From Pegoplata infirma (lineage: Eukaryota; Arthropoda; Insecta; Diptera; Anthomyiidae): DNA of 64,000 bases. The DNA is taken from contig OY992538.1 in assembly GCA_963921195.1 (NCBI GenBank), positions 240,119,462 through 240,183,461 of the forward strand, in the 5' to 3' direction. The position numbers and the translations under genes were made by a program. Positions 46,762 through 55,960 of the stretch are shown in pieces. Each line of letters starts with the position of its first letter. The stretch's first letter is position 1. The notes below the pieces were generated by a model. It saw only the letters and a list, made by a program, of their open reading frames with translations. It made no database searches and was not told the DNA's origin.

Positions 46762-47660
46762 CCCTATATGGAACTAAGAAAATTGCGTTTTTGGTTTTTA
46801 AATTTTTCAAAAACTGGGCTTAGGAGGCGTGGTCCAATATTTGAAAAATGGTAAAATTTGTGTCGAGTTGTCTTGTTTAAATATTTATCAAATTAAAACG
46901 GAATGCACCACAGTCGAAAAAATTGGTGACAGGACATAATCCCCACGGACATTATCCCCATAACGGAAATGGGGATTATGACCCAATGCACTACGGACAT
47001 AATCCCCATGTTAGTTGTGGGGACTATGACCACTTCAAAAACGGTCATAATCGTTTTTTTTTTTTTACGTTTTTCGGTCATAACCCCCATTCATATTATG
47101 GGGACTAAGTCCAAAAAAAATTCGGTCATAATCCCTTTATTTTGCGGAGAGAGTGGGTTTAATGCATGGAGTTTGTAATCCCTAAGCCCGGCCGAAGGTC
47201 GGTTAAGCAGAAAAACTTTTAAGACAAAAAAAATATTCACATAATTATTGGGATTATGACTTATTAGTATAGTAGTCATAATCCCTGTAATGGGGATTAT
47301 GTTCACTTTTTATGTGGTCATTGTCCCCATAAAACTGGGAATTATGTCCATTTTTTATTGGGATTATGTCCAAATTTTTTTCGGTCATAGTCCCCACTAC
47401 CGTTATGAGGATTATGACCGAATTCGTTTTGGTCATAATCCCCATAACGGAAATGGGGGTTATGTCCGTGGGGATTATGTCATGTCACCGAAAAAATTTA
47501 CATTCTTGTATAGTTTTGTATGTGCTATCGATAAATTTTTTTTTTTTTTTGGATAATTTTCGGAACCTGTTGTGAAATTTTCCATTTTTTAAAAAAAGTC
47601 AATTTATCAAAAATCCGGCCACTTTTGTTTTTTTAAGTTTAGATGTTTATCTATCCACAC
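46762..47660 (+). repeat. Dispersed repeat family C, copy 1, interrupted
   Basis: AACGGAATGCACCA precedes the insertion at 46925-47489 and ACATTCTTGTATAG follows. Without the insertion it parallels 61440-61860 and, inverted, 59860-60060. It includes AAAAAGTCAATTTATCAAAA and TTATCTATCCACACAAGATG. Confidence 0.65.
46925..47489. mobile_element. Foldback element with 9-bp TSD and GGGGATTATG words
   Basis: GGTGACAGGACATAATCCCC at the left and the complement GGTGACATGACATAATCCCC at the right are flanked by GAAAAAATT at 46916-46924 and 47490-47498. The interior repeats GGGGATTATGACC and CATAATCCCCAT in both orientations. 565 bp, no transposase. A 9-bp duplication is typical of MULE and also of some Merlin elements; I cannot choose. 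Confidence 0.88.
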
Positions 47661-47825
47661 AAGATGTTTTCCTATCCACACGAGAAATCGCATTTAAATT
47701 TTGAATTTCATAACAATTTAGTAATTTGCTTGCATTTTATTGTTTTAACATAGCGTATTAGTAACATTTATGTAAATATTAAATACTCATTTGCTACGTT
47801 GAAACAAGAAAATACAAGCAAATTA

Positions 47826-47906
47826 AACTACATTTGGATAATTTTAAAATCCAATTGGAAATGGTGTAGATTTGTTGTACCGCTGGCAATTTTTGGCTGG
47901 GTAGTT
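47826..47906. repeat. Broken right half of the palindromic minisatellite element
   Basis: CATTTGGATAATTTTAAAAT, CCAATTGGAAATGGTGTAGA and TGGCTGGGTAG repeat the right arm end of 45933-46665. Confidence 0.65.
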
Positions 47907-48418
47907 TTACTAGGTCATTTAAAAAAGTAAAACAAAAACAGTATAGTACCGTGTTATTTGACATTAGCAGAATTGCTGTTTAACAGCCCAATATCGTAAA
48001 CACGTATTTTGTAAGTGGCCTGAAGTGGGTTAAAATATTCCAAAACCACTACTTTCATTATGTTCTCTATAAATATCAACATTTGGTTGCTTTTTAATTT
48101 ATTTAAGCGTTATCATTTTATTTATACAAATATTAAAATACACTCACTCACCATATGCTCTCATAAACAATCAAGGGGTCATTTCTTGTTCGAATACAAC
48201 ACACACACAGTAATCTAAAAATAGAACCAACTAAAAATAAACACACAAAACGTAAACGAAGAAGATTAGAAGTATTGTACAAGCAACATTTGATTGAATT
48301 AATGGAAACGCACAGCTAAGCAAACGACTAGCAACGATCAGTACTTCTGACTTTGTATACCATGACTGAAGAATATGGCAAGCAAAGTAGTAATTATTAG
48401 TAGCATGAATGATAACAC
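47907..48418. other. Spacer left of the first tRNA gene
   Basis: No repeat end or frame is supported. It has a short ACACACAC run at 48206. The bases immediately before the tRNA are ATAACAC. Confidence 0.4.
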
Positions 48419-48491
48419 GGTCCTGTGGCGCAATGGATAACGCGTCTGACTACGGATCAGAAGATTCCAGGTTCGACTCCTGGCAGGATCG
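48419..48491 (+). tRNA. tRNA-Arg-ACG: tRNA-Arg(ACG), copy 1
   Basis: A 73-nt cloverleaf with no intron: acceptor GGTCCTG/CAGGATC (one G-T), D-arm GCGCAATGGATAACGC, anticodon stem TCTGA/TCAGA with loop CTACGGA, anticodon ACG at 48452-48454, T-arm CCAGGTTCGACTCCTGG, discriminator G. A34 would be edited to inosine and read CGT/CGC/CGA arginine codons (known for this isoacceptor). Internal A- and B-boxes are intact, and T7 follows 8 nt downstream. It is isolated, about 4.1 kb from the other seven. A CAGCGTTGCCAAG hAT-type end begins 61 bp downstream (48552). Confidence 0.97.
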
Positions 48492-48551
48492 AAGGATTTT
48501 TTTGTTTTTATTTTTTTGTTTTTATTTTTTTTATTTATTTTAATTAAAAAT

Positions 48552-48670
48552 CAGCGTTGCCAAGTAATTTTTACCTTTGTCCCAAACAAATAAAAAAAAT
48601 CTCCAAAAATACTTAAACCATAAAAATAAAATTTTTTCACTTGACAAATATTTTTTTCTTATACCTTTAA
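48552..48670 (+). repeat. CAGCGTTGCCAAG hAT-type end fragment
   Basis: CAGCGTTGCCAAGTAATTTT is the complement of the CTGGCAACGCTG ends at 10821 and 14642. The other end is not found nearby. Confidence 0.45.
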
Positions 48671-48700
48671 GAGTCTATGTGTGCTGACATAAAACGTCCA
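48664..48700 (+). repeat. LOA-type 3' tail fragment
   Basis: AGAGTCTATGTGTGCTGACA matches the tail of the remnant at 23430-23455 (GAGTCTGAGTGTGCTGACGT). Only a short piece is present. Confidence 0.45.
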
Positions 48701-49520
48701 GATATGGGAGTTGTATTTCATCTTCGGTCGGATAAAGGCGGTATAAATAGGGAGAAGATTGAACGGAGTGAAGAATTATTACACCGTTTCCAGAAACCAA
48801 GACGATTGAATACTTCTTTCGACACTTGAAAAAACAATTTGGTTCCAACGAAAATCACATTGAATTTTTATGCCTAGAACATCAAGAGTGTCTGATTATA
48901 CAATAGCTATATCACCTTTGGATACAGATGACGCTGATGCCACAATCCATTTGTGGGCAACTTACAATATAAGGTCTTATGAGCATTAAAATCGACCACA
49001 TTCGCAAGATCCCAATTGAATATTGTCGTTAGGTCATGATTGTATGTGTCATTAATGTTCAGCCTCATAGCTGCAACCTCAGTAAGGATTGGGATTCTTA
49101 GACATTCTAGCGATGTCCATGTGTCTGTCCGTTTGTCGGCTGAAATTGCGATCACGGCCAAAATATTGCCCTGATATGACTGAAACTTGACATATTCACT
49201 TGCTGTTGCTTTGAGAAGTTTGGTATTCTATTTGAGCGATACCAGTTAAGCGGCTCAAAAGTGATGAACGAAAAAGTAAGAATATCTCAAAAATGTTGGC
49301 ACATTCAACATAACCTTAAAATACAAAATGCTTGAATTCGGCTGCTGGTTGACATACATATGTGAACAGAATTGGACAAACAAGTACGAACATATTTTTT
49401 ACAAAAAAAATCGTAAAATTTTAATTAATTTCTTTTTTAACAAACATATTTTTTTACATAAAAAAATATCACCAAATTTTTTCCGTTAATTTTTTTTCTT
49501 CAAAAAATCTTTTTCAAATT
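48701..49520 (+). repeat. Unrecognised spacer, then a decayed dispersed repeat
   Basis: From about 49090, TCTAGCGATGTCCATGTGTC, TGCGATCACGGCCAAAATAT and GCGGCTCAAAAGTGATGAAC run parallel to 60205-60440. It is non-coding. Confidence 0.5.
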
Positions 49521-49528
49521 GTCTACAG

Positions 49529-50444
49529 CAGCGGTTACCAACCTATGGTACGCGTACCACTAGGGGGTACGCGAAACTGTCCGCGGGGGTACGCAAAATT
49601 TTAATAATTTAGACATTCGTTTTAGATTAACCTTTCAAATCCAAATGCGGGGCTTTAAAATTTTTCCACAACGTCAGGTTTTTAAGAAAGTTGGGGTCAA
49701 AGTTCACAAAAAACGTATTTTTATGTAATTTAGAGAAAATTTTTTACGATATTTTTGGATGATATTTTGATATCTGACCACTTGTTTTCGATTAACCTTT
49801 CGATGCTGATTCCGAATATGGTTCTCAAATTTTTCTATGATGTCAGGTTTTTGAGAAAATTTATGTCAAAGTTCTCAAAAAACGTGTTTTTGGGAATTTT
49901 TGAGACGGGTTGTGATAGAGTGGAAATTTTGGTATTACTTTGTTAAGCTCAAAATGCCCTTTTATAGTATACATGAGGGTGTTTCATTCGAAAAGTCACG
50001 GAATTATTGATCTGCCCTCGTATTAAAAATTAAAAGAAAAATTAAAAAAACATTATATTTCCGCCCCCTGTGATGGGTTTTTGGAACTTTTTTAAGAGTT
50101 CAAACAACGTCCGTTGTTTTAATTTTTGGTGTAGAATCGACTGGTGAAATCAGATTTGTAACATTTACAGTCGTTTTTGCTCTGCAGAAAAATCAGCTCA
50201 AAATCCGGGTTTTCAGATGCATTGAACCACCCCAAGGAGCAAAAATTTTTCCAAAAAATAACATCATTGTTTTGATCTCCCCTAAATCCATAAAAAATAT
50301 GATAATACCCGGAGATCAAAAATTACAATATTAACTGTAATATTTGTGATTTGTTTTAAACGAAAACAAAAAACTCATTAGGGGGTACGCGGCTGATAAA
50401 ATTTAAAATTAGGGGTACGCGATCCAAAATGTTGGTAACCGCTG
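49529..50444. mobile_element. hAT-like element, CAGCGGTTACCAAC ends
   Basis: CAGCGGTTACCAACCTATGG and complement CAGCGGTTACCAACATTTTG are the ends. CAGNGGTT-type termini are characteristic of hAT elements. Flanks GTCTACAG (49521-49528) and GTGTAGAG (50445-50452) match at six of eight positions, an aged target duplication. GGGGGTACGCG is repeated at both ends. The 916-bp interior has only short broken frames. Confidence 0.82.
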
Positions 50445-50452
50445 GTGTAGAG

Positions 50453-50742
50453 TATCAATACATTCGGGAAGCCCGAATTTCCCTTTTTACTTGTTTTTAA
50501 TAATAAAAAAAAATCGAAACCCCAAGAATCTCCAAATGGGGAATAAAAAGTTTTTTAATAAAAAGTTTTATTGACTGTGCTTTGTAAACGCTTCCCATAA
50601 ATCAAGTAAATCCCCAAATGTTTTTTTTTGTTCTTTTGACACCCATGAAATCCCTAATTTTGGGAATAAATCTTCAAGCCTAGCAGTTTTATTTTATATA
50701 CTAAACAAATTTATAATAGTGGATCTCAATCTGAAAAAGTTT
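50453..50742. other. AT-rich spacer
   Basis: Contains CCCCAAGAATCTCCAAATGG-like sequence resembling the GGGGAT repeats near 10.8 kb. No gene. Confidence 0.35.
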
Positions 50743-52175
50743 GTACTTACTCTTGCCCAAACCATTGAATCATGATAATGTTTTGTGTGTAAATAGGTGA
50801 TCTTCTAAAGCAAAAATTTTCTAGAAACAATAACGCGATATTAATTTGTCATTCCATGCAAAACGCATCGAAAAATCGTTCGAGGACCCTATTATGTTTA
50901 TATATTATTGATCCGTAAAGGTTTCTAAGACATTTGAGTGATATCCATCAATCTGTCTGTCTGAGTTTGTCGATAAATACGTTTTTTATGAAAAAAAAGT
51001 TTTGTTCCAGGGGGTCTTCCGGTGCCCAGCCCCCTTAAATTTTAATTGTGGCATTTTTTTTTGCCCAAATATTTGTGCCTCGTAAAGTGCACTTTAGCCA
51101 AAAAATTTATGAAAAAAAATATTGAGGAAAAAAATTATTATAAAAAAATATTGGTAAAAAAATATATTGATGAAAAAAATATTGATGAAAAAATATTTAT
51201 GAAATAAATATTGATGAAAAAAAATATTAATGAAAAAAATATATTGATGAAAAAAAGTATTGATGAAAAAAAAATGTTAATGAAAAAAAATATTGATAAA
51301 AAAAACCATTAATAAAAAAAAATTGATAAAAAAAAAATTTTGATGGAAAAAAATAGTGATAAAAATATTGATGAAAAAAAATAGTGATGAAAAAAATTTT
51401 AATGAAAAAACAAATATTGATAAAAAATATTGATAAAAAAATATGGATGAAAAAAAACATATTGGTGAAAAAAAAAAATATTGATGATAAACAAAATCTT
51501 GATGAAAAAAAAAAAAAATATTGATGAAAAAAAAATTATTGTTAAAAAAATATTGATAAAAAAAAATTGATGAAAAAAAATATTGATAAAAAAAATATTG
51601 ATGAAAAACAATATTGATGTACAAAAATATTGAAAAAAATATCAATCTTTTTTGATGAAAAAATATTGATGAAAAAATAATATTAATGAAAAAAATATAT
51701 TGATGAAAAAAAAGTATTGATGAAAAAAAATGTTAATGAAAAAAAATATTGATGAAAGAATATTGATGAAAAAAAACTATTGATGAAAAAAATATTGATA
51801 AAAAAAAAAATATTGATGAAAAAATATTGATAAAAAAAATATTGATGAAAATAAAAATATTGATGAAAAAAAAATATTGATGAAATTAAAATTTTATGAA
51901 AAAAAATTTTTCATCTGAAAAAAAGTATTTATGAAAAAAAATATTGTGGCAAAATAGTTATGTTACATTTTATTCACCAGCTGGTGAATATTTGTTTTAT
52001 TCACCACGAGGTGAATTAATATCCAAGTTACAAAACCCAAGTTAATAAATTTTTGGTTTTATGAAAATGAAAACATTAATTCCTTTTTTCTTTTTTGTTT
52101 ATATAGTCAAACTGAGGTGGCGTCCTGCAACTTTTTGAAAATTAGACACCAGCCTAAAACATTATCATGTTAAAA
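50743..52175 (-). repeat. Dispersed repeat with CATCAATATTTT array, copy B
   Basis: It is an inverted copy of 17716-19470: CCCAAACCATTGAATCATGA near its right-hand landmark, TATTGATGAAAAAA array, TTCACCAGCTGGTGAAT (about 51981), GTCAAACTGAGGTGGCGTCC (about 52108) and AAAACATTATCATG (about 52157). It lacks the hAT insertion of copy A and has an extra segment at about 50960-51105 including GGGGGTCTTCCGGTGCCC. Confidence 0.75.
51105..51960 (-). repeat. Minisatellite, ATATTGATGAAAAAAA units
   Basis: About 50 units of TATTGATG plus A runs, the complement of the 17955-18655 array. The phenylalanine/isoleucine-rich frames on the minus strand are this repeat read as protein. Confidence 0.9.
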
Positions 52176-52620
52176 AGGACATGTTAAACAGCTATCACAA
52201 TTGAAGCGGAAAGCGTTTTTAAGCAAGTCTATTATATTTTTATGAGGACAATTGCGGAAAAATGTTTTTCGCACCAATTGTTATATGTACCTACCTCTCT
52301 TAGATTTTTATTTCCACTTATAATTCTAGGGGAACCCATTAAAGTGGTAACACTTATCCTGCGTGACTGTTTGCCAAAATTAATTCAAGCAGGGTGTAAG
52401 TAGAAAAAGTGAGTTCCTCAGTGAATGCTCCTTAACTAAATTTTGTTTGCGAACCTAAATTAGCCTAAAAAAATTTTGTTTACACGTCAACCTCTAGATT
52501 ATAAACAGTAAAATGTGCTCTACATTTATATCAAGAACTACTTATCATTTGTTTTGCTGGGTTATTGTTTACAGTCTATTTATATCTTCGTGAATGTATA
52601 TGCGATAAAATTATTTAAGC
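52176..52620. other. Spacer left of the tRNA cluster
   Basis: Nothing recognised; the cluster-proximal bases are TTATTTAAGC. Confidence 0.4.
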
Positions 52621-52693
52621 GGTCCTGTGGCGCAATGGATAACGCGTCTGACTACGGATCAGAAGATTCCAGGTTCGACTCCTGGCAGGATCG
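52621..52693 (+). tRNA. tRNA-Arg-ACG: tRNA-Arg(ACG), copy 2
   Basis: Identical over 73 nt to copy 1; anticodon ACG at 52654-52656. A T7 terminator begins about 6 nt after the gene. It is the first member of the seven-gene cluster. Confidence 0.97.
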
Positions 52694-53001
52694 AAGAATT
52701 TTTTTATTTTATATTTTTTTTTTTTTAAATAGAAAATATATTTTTTTTCACAACTTATAAGGACATGTTTCTTAATGTTCTGCTAAAAACATTTTGTTTA
52801 CTTTCCGTAAAATTGATATTTTTCCTATAAGTTTATTATTTAAACAAATCTTTAAGAAGCTGTACAAAAAATGTAATAAACATAAAACTTTGTATAGATA
52901 GATGTTTTTAAAATAATAAAATTAAATTTATTCAAGAAATTTGTTAAAATCTTATTTTCTTTGTTAATACGCATATGTGTATATTTTTTAGGTAATTCAA
53001 C

Positions 53002-53074
53002 GGTCCTGTGGCGCAATGGATAACGCGTCTGACTACGGATCAGAAGATTCCAGGTTCGACTCCTGGCAGGATCG
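53002..53074 (+). tRNA. tRNA-Arg-ACG: tRNA-Arg(ACG), copy 3
   Basis: Identical to copy 1, preceded by TTCAAC. The nearest T4 run is about 14 nt downstream (ACTTTTATA), weaker than in the other copies. Confidence 0.96.
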
Positions 53075-53696
53075 AATATAGATTTACTTTTATATCTTAA
53101 TGTTAGTTATAAGATTTTCGTTTTTGTTAAATTTAAAATATTAACGATTATATTGTTGTGTGTCTTCATGAAAAATATATGCCTCAAGCCCCTATGACAC
53201 TACATTTTTTTTGTATTGATGAAATTTATGTGAACAGTGCAAATATATCACCATAGGAAATCTGAACAAGTGGGAAGAGTAAAAAAATACTAATAAAAAA
53301 TAGTAAACGTCAAATTTTATTCTTGTGTTATCGATAAATTTGGTTATCAAATGACTGAATGTCAAAAAAAATGTAAAAATTTTACATATTTTTTTGACAT
53401 TTATGTATTAATGATAGTAAGTGTTGCCAACTTTTCTGTTTTTCATTAAATGCAGCGATTTTTTGTTTGTTTTTGGCGTTTTTTTAATTTATACAGCGGG
53501 TTTTTATTAAAAAGAAAGTAATCACCACTATTTGTTTGTTTATTTTATGTTTCTTTTTCATTTCTTCTTCTGCTGTTTCATTCTTTCAATTAATAAAAAA
53601 TAAAATACAAAAAAAATCTAGTGTCATAGGACCTTCAAAACGTTTGTTTTGAAAAATTTATAATTAGAAGTTTTGGTAACACCGACGTTTTCCGAC

Positions 53697-53769
53697 GGTC
53701 CTGTGGCGCAATGGATAACGCGTCTGACTACGGATCAGAAGATTCCAGTATCGACTCCTGGCAGGATCG
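53697..53769 (+). tRNA. tRNA-Arg(ACG), copy 4, damaged T-arm
   Basis: Matches copy 1 except in the T-arm, CCAGTATCGACTCCTGG instead of CCAGGTTCGACTCCTGG. The two adjacent changes (G53 to T, T54 to A) break the last T-stem pair and remove the near-invariant T54 of the T-loop and B-box. A T7 terminator follows. Transcription and stability are probably reduced; it may be a recent pseudogene. Confidence 0.8.
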
Positions 53770-53888
53770 ACGATTTTTTTAATTCTAGATCTACTAGGTT
53801 AGTCGTTTCTTGAGATATTTTATTCATGTGCTTTATATTAAATATTAAAAACTTTAATTTTTTTCTCAAATAAAAATAGTTTTTTCTT

Positions 53889-53961
53889 CGATCTTGCCAG
53901 GAGTCGAACCTGGAATCTTCTGATCCGTAGTCAGACGCGTTATCCATTGCGCCACAAGACC
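53889..53961 (-). tRNA. tRNA-Arg-ACG: tRNA-Arg(ACG), copy 5, compensatory acceptor change
   Basis: Differs from copy 1 at two positions that pair with each other: the acceptor reads GGTCTTG at the 5' side and CAAGATC at the 3' side, so C5-G68 has become T5-A68 with the stem kept intact. The rest is identical, including ACG. This implies selection for function. The nearest downstream T run on this strand (T5) is about 12 nt away. Confidence 0.95.
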
Positions 53962-54104
53962 GTTTTAGCTGTCTTTCGGAAAAACGTATTAAGAAATCTA
54001 AATATGGATAAAACTAAAAAACTATTTTATTCAATTTGACCGATGCCTATGCATTTAAATAATTTTATTTAATTTAACGGATTTTTATTTTGCAAAAATT
54101 TTGC

Positions 54105-54262
54105 TTTTCGAAAGTTAGTGTGTTTGACTAACAGACAGACGGTAATCACTAGATGGATTTGATACTAAATGGGGTCGTAGACCTATATTTTGTGGTGTTA
54201 CAAATGGAATGACAAACATATTTTTACCCTCTATAACAAAAGTGAAGGGTATCCAAATAATA
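54105..54262 (-). repeat. Fragment of the ATACCCTCC-family repeat
   Basis: On the minus strand it reads GATACCCTTCACTTTTGTTA, GTTTGTCATTCCATTTGTAA and CTACGACCCCATTTAGTATC. It lies between tRNA copies 5 and 6 and shows that the cluster has been invaded by repeats. From 54278 a half-MITE (ACACTCAAAAAAATGATTGG) follows. Confidence 0.65.
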
Positions 54263-54426
54263 AAAAAAAAATATTTTTATACACTCAAAAAAATGATTGG
54301 CGTAGCCAAAATTGCTCTAGCTGTACTGTAGTTTCTCAACAATAGTTAGAGACTACTTTAAAAAAAAAAAAAAACTTTTTAAAATTATTTATTTTTGTAG
54401 GTATTTAATTAAAAAAAAAATATATT

Positions 54427-54499
54427 CGATCCTGCCAGGAGTCGAACCTGGAATCTTCTGATCCGTAGTCAGACGCGTTATCCATTGCGCCACAGGACC
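54427..54499 (-). tRNA. tRNA-Arg-ACG: tRNA-Arg(ACG), copy 6
   Basis: Identical to copy 1 on the minus strand, followed (leftwards) by a T10 run. The 5' flank is TTCAAA where most copies have CAAC/AAAC before the gene. Confidence 0.97.
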
Positions 54500-54856
54500 T
54501 TTGAATAATGCTGAGAAAAAACATTTTAAGAAATATATTTATAGATTTCAAAAATATAAAAAAAAATTAACCTCTAAAGAATTCGTAGTACCTATCTGAC
54601 AACTATTTTTCAACTATGAGGATAGTTGTTACCCAATTTCAGTCATTTAGCTACGCAGGCACTTACTAAAAACGATAGTGCTTACTGAAATACATAGAAC
54701 TGCTTACGTTGTAAGAATTGCTATTATTTAGTTAGTTAATTCATCTTCTGAATTCTTGAAACTTTCTACTACTCAATTTTTCGCTGTATAAAGCAGTTGT
54801 AAAATAAATTATATTTAAAATAATATATCAATCTTAAAAATAAATAATATTTTCTT

Positions 54857-54929
54857 CGATCCTGCCAGGAGTCGAACCTGGAATCTTCTGATCCGTAGTC
54901 AGACGCGTTATCCATTGCGCCACAGGACC
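54857..54929 (-). tRNA. tRNA-Arg-ACG: tRNA-Arg(ACG), copy 7
   Basis: Identical to copy 1 on the minus strand; 5' flank TTTAAAC. The first T5 run is about 20 nt downstream, so termination may be less tight. Confidence 0.97.
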
Positions 54930-55148
54930 GTTTAAAAATCGTTACAAAAAGATTTTTAAAAAGTTGTTTATAGTTTTTTTTTTAATAACCAAAAAAAATT
55001 ATATAAAAATATCGTAAAATTTTTAATAAAATTAAAAAATTAAAAATATTCAAATTTGTTATACACAAAAATATATATATTTTTTAAATTTTTATTTGAT
55101 CATTTATATAATACTTTATAAATATAATTTTTAAAATCGTTTATCAAC

Positions 55149-55221
55149 GGTCCTGTGGCGCAATGGATAACGCGTCTGACTACGGATCAGAAGATTCCAG
55201 GTTCGACTCCTGGCAGGATCG
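55149..55221 (+). tRNA. tRNA-Arg-ACG: tRNA-Arg(ACG), copy 8
   Basis: Identical to copy 1; 5' flank ATCAAC; T4 about 6 nt downstream. It is the last member of the cluster and runs convergently-to-divergently with copy 7 (head to head, about 220 bp apart). Confidence 0.97.
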
Positions 55222-55299
55222 AAGTTCTTTTGTAAAATCAATGTAATATTTCATTCAATTGAAAATAATAGAAAAAAATTTAATAAAATAGTAGTAGTA

Positions 55300-55960
55300 T
55301 TAACAAGTAAAAAAGTTAAATTCTCCGCCCTACCGAATATATTAATACCCTCCACAATGCAAAAAAAAAAATATTGCAAAAATCTTTATTTAAAAAAACA
55401 AGTAGAAAAGTTAAATTCGACCGAATCTATGAATACCCTACCCTCCACAATGCCCTTTTTAAAGAGGGGTAAATTTTCTAACGTGAAAAAAAATTTAAAA
55501 TTTTGATTAGAAATATTTCTGAAATTTACGGTTTTAATAATAACTTTTGAACCACTGGACCGATTTGGCTGAAATTCAATATGAACTAGAAAGTTATCGT
55601 GTTTTTTATCTCGTGAATTCGCGAAAAACCCTTGCCGATATTCACTCTTTTGGGTATAAAAAATGGTTATAAAGTTGTGTTAAATAAAATTAAATTGGTG
55701 AGAGAAAAAAAATTTTGAGAAAAAAAATTTGTGTGAAAAAATATTAAAATTTTGTTGTAAGTGCACTTTATTGAAATTTTTGCCGATTTTCAAGACACCA
55801 TATTTCGAAAACTAAAAATTTTTGTAACCTGAAAGGTAATGATTTTATGAACACTAACCATTTACAATATCTTTGGCGAATTTCACTAAAATTGGAGGTG
55901 ATAAATCCGAAAATGACCATTTTCTGTGTGGTTTGACCTGGTATGACCCTCTAATTTTTT
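55300..55960 (-). repeat. ATACCCTCC-family repeat, two stacked 3' ends
   Basis: ACAAGTAAAAAAGTTAAATT (from about 55301) and AACAAGTAGAAAAGTTAAAT (from about 55399) are both the complement of the family's 3' end, so one copy sits against another. ACTTTTGAACCACTGGACCG further right is the family's internal module in reverse. Confidence 0.6.

Noticed and set aside
46893..47575. Frames rich in GHNPH/YGDYD or GIMT/VIIP
   Set aside because: Translation of the GGGGATTATGACC palindromic repeat inside the 46925-47489 element.
51227..51645. Long phenylalanine/isoleucine-rich frames (up to 122 codons, the longest in the window)
   Set aside because: Pure (ATATTGATGAAAAAAA)n array; no start context, domain or composition expected of a gene.
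52515..53947. Frames containing DNASDYGSEDSRFDSWQDRR
   Set aside because: This is the tRNA-Arg gene sequence translated; the same peptide appears wherever the tRNA occurs.
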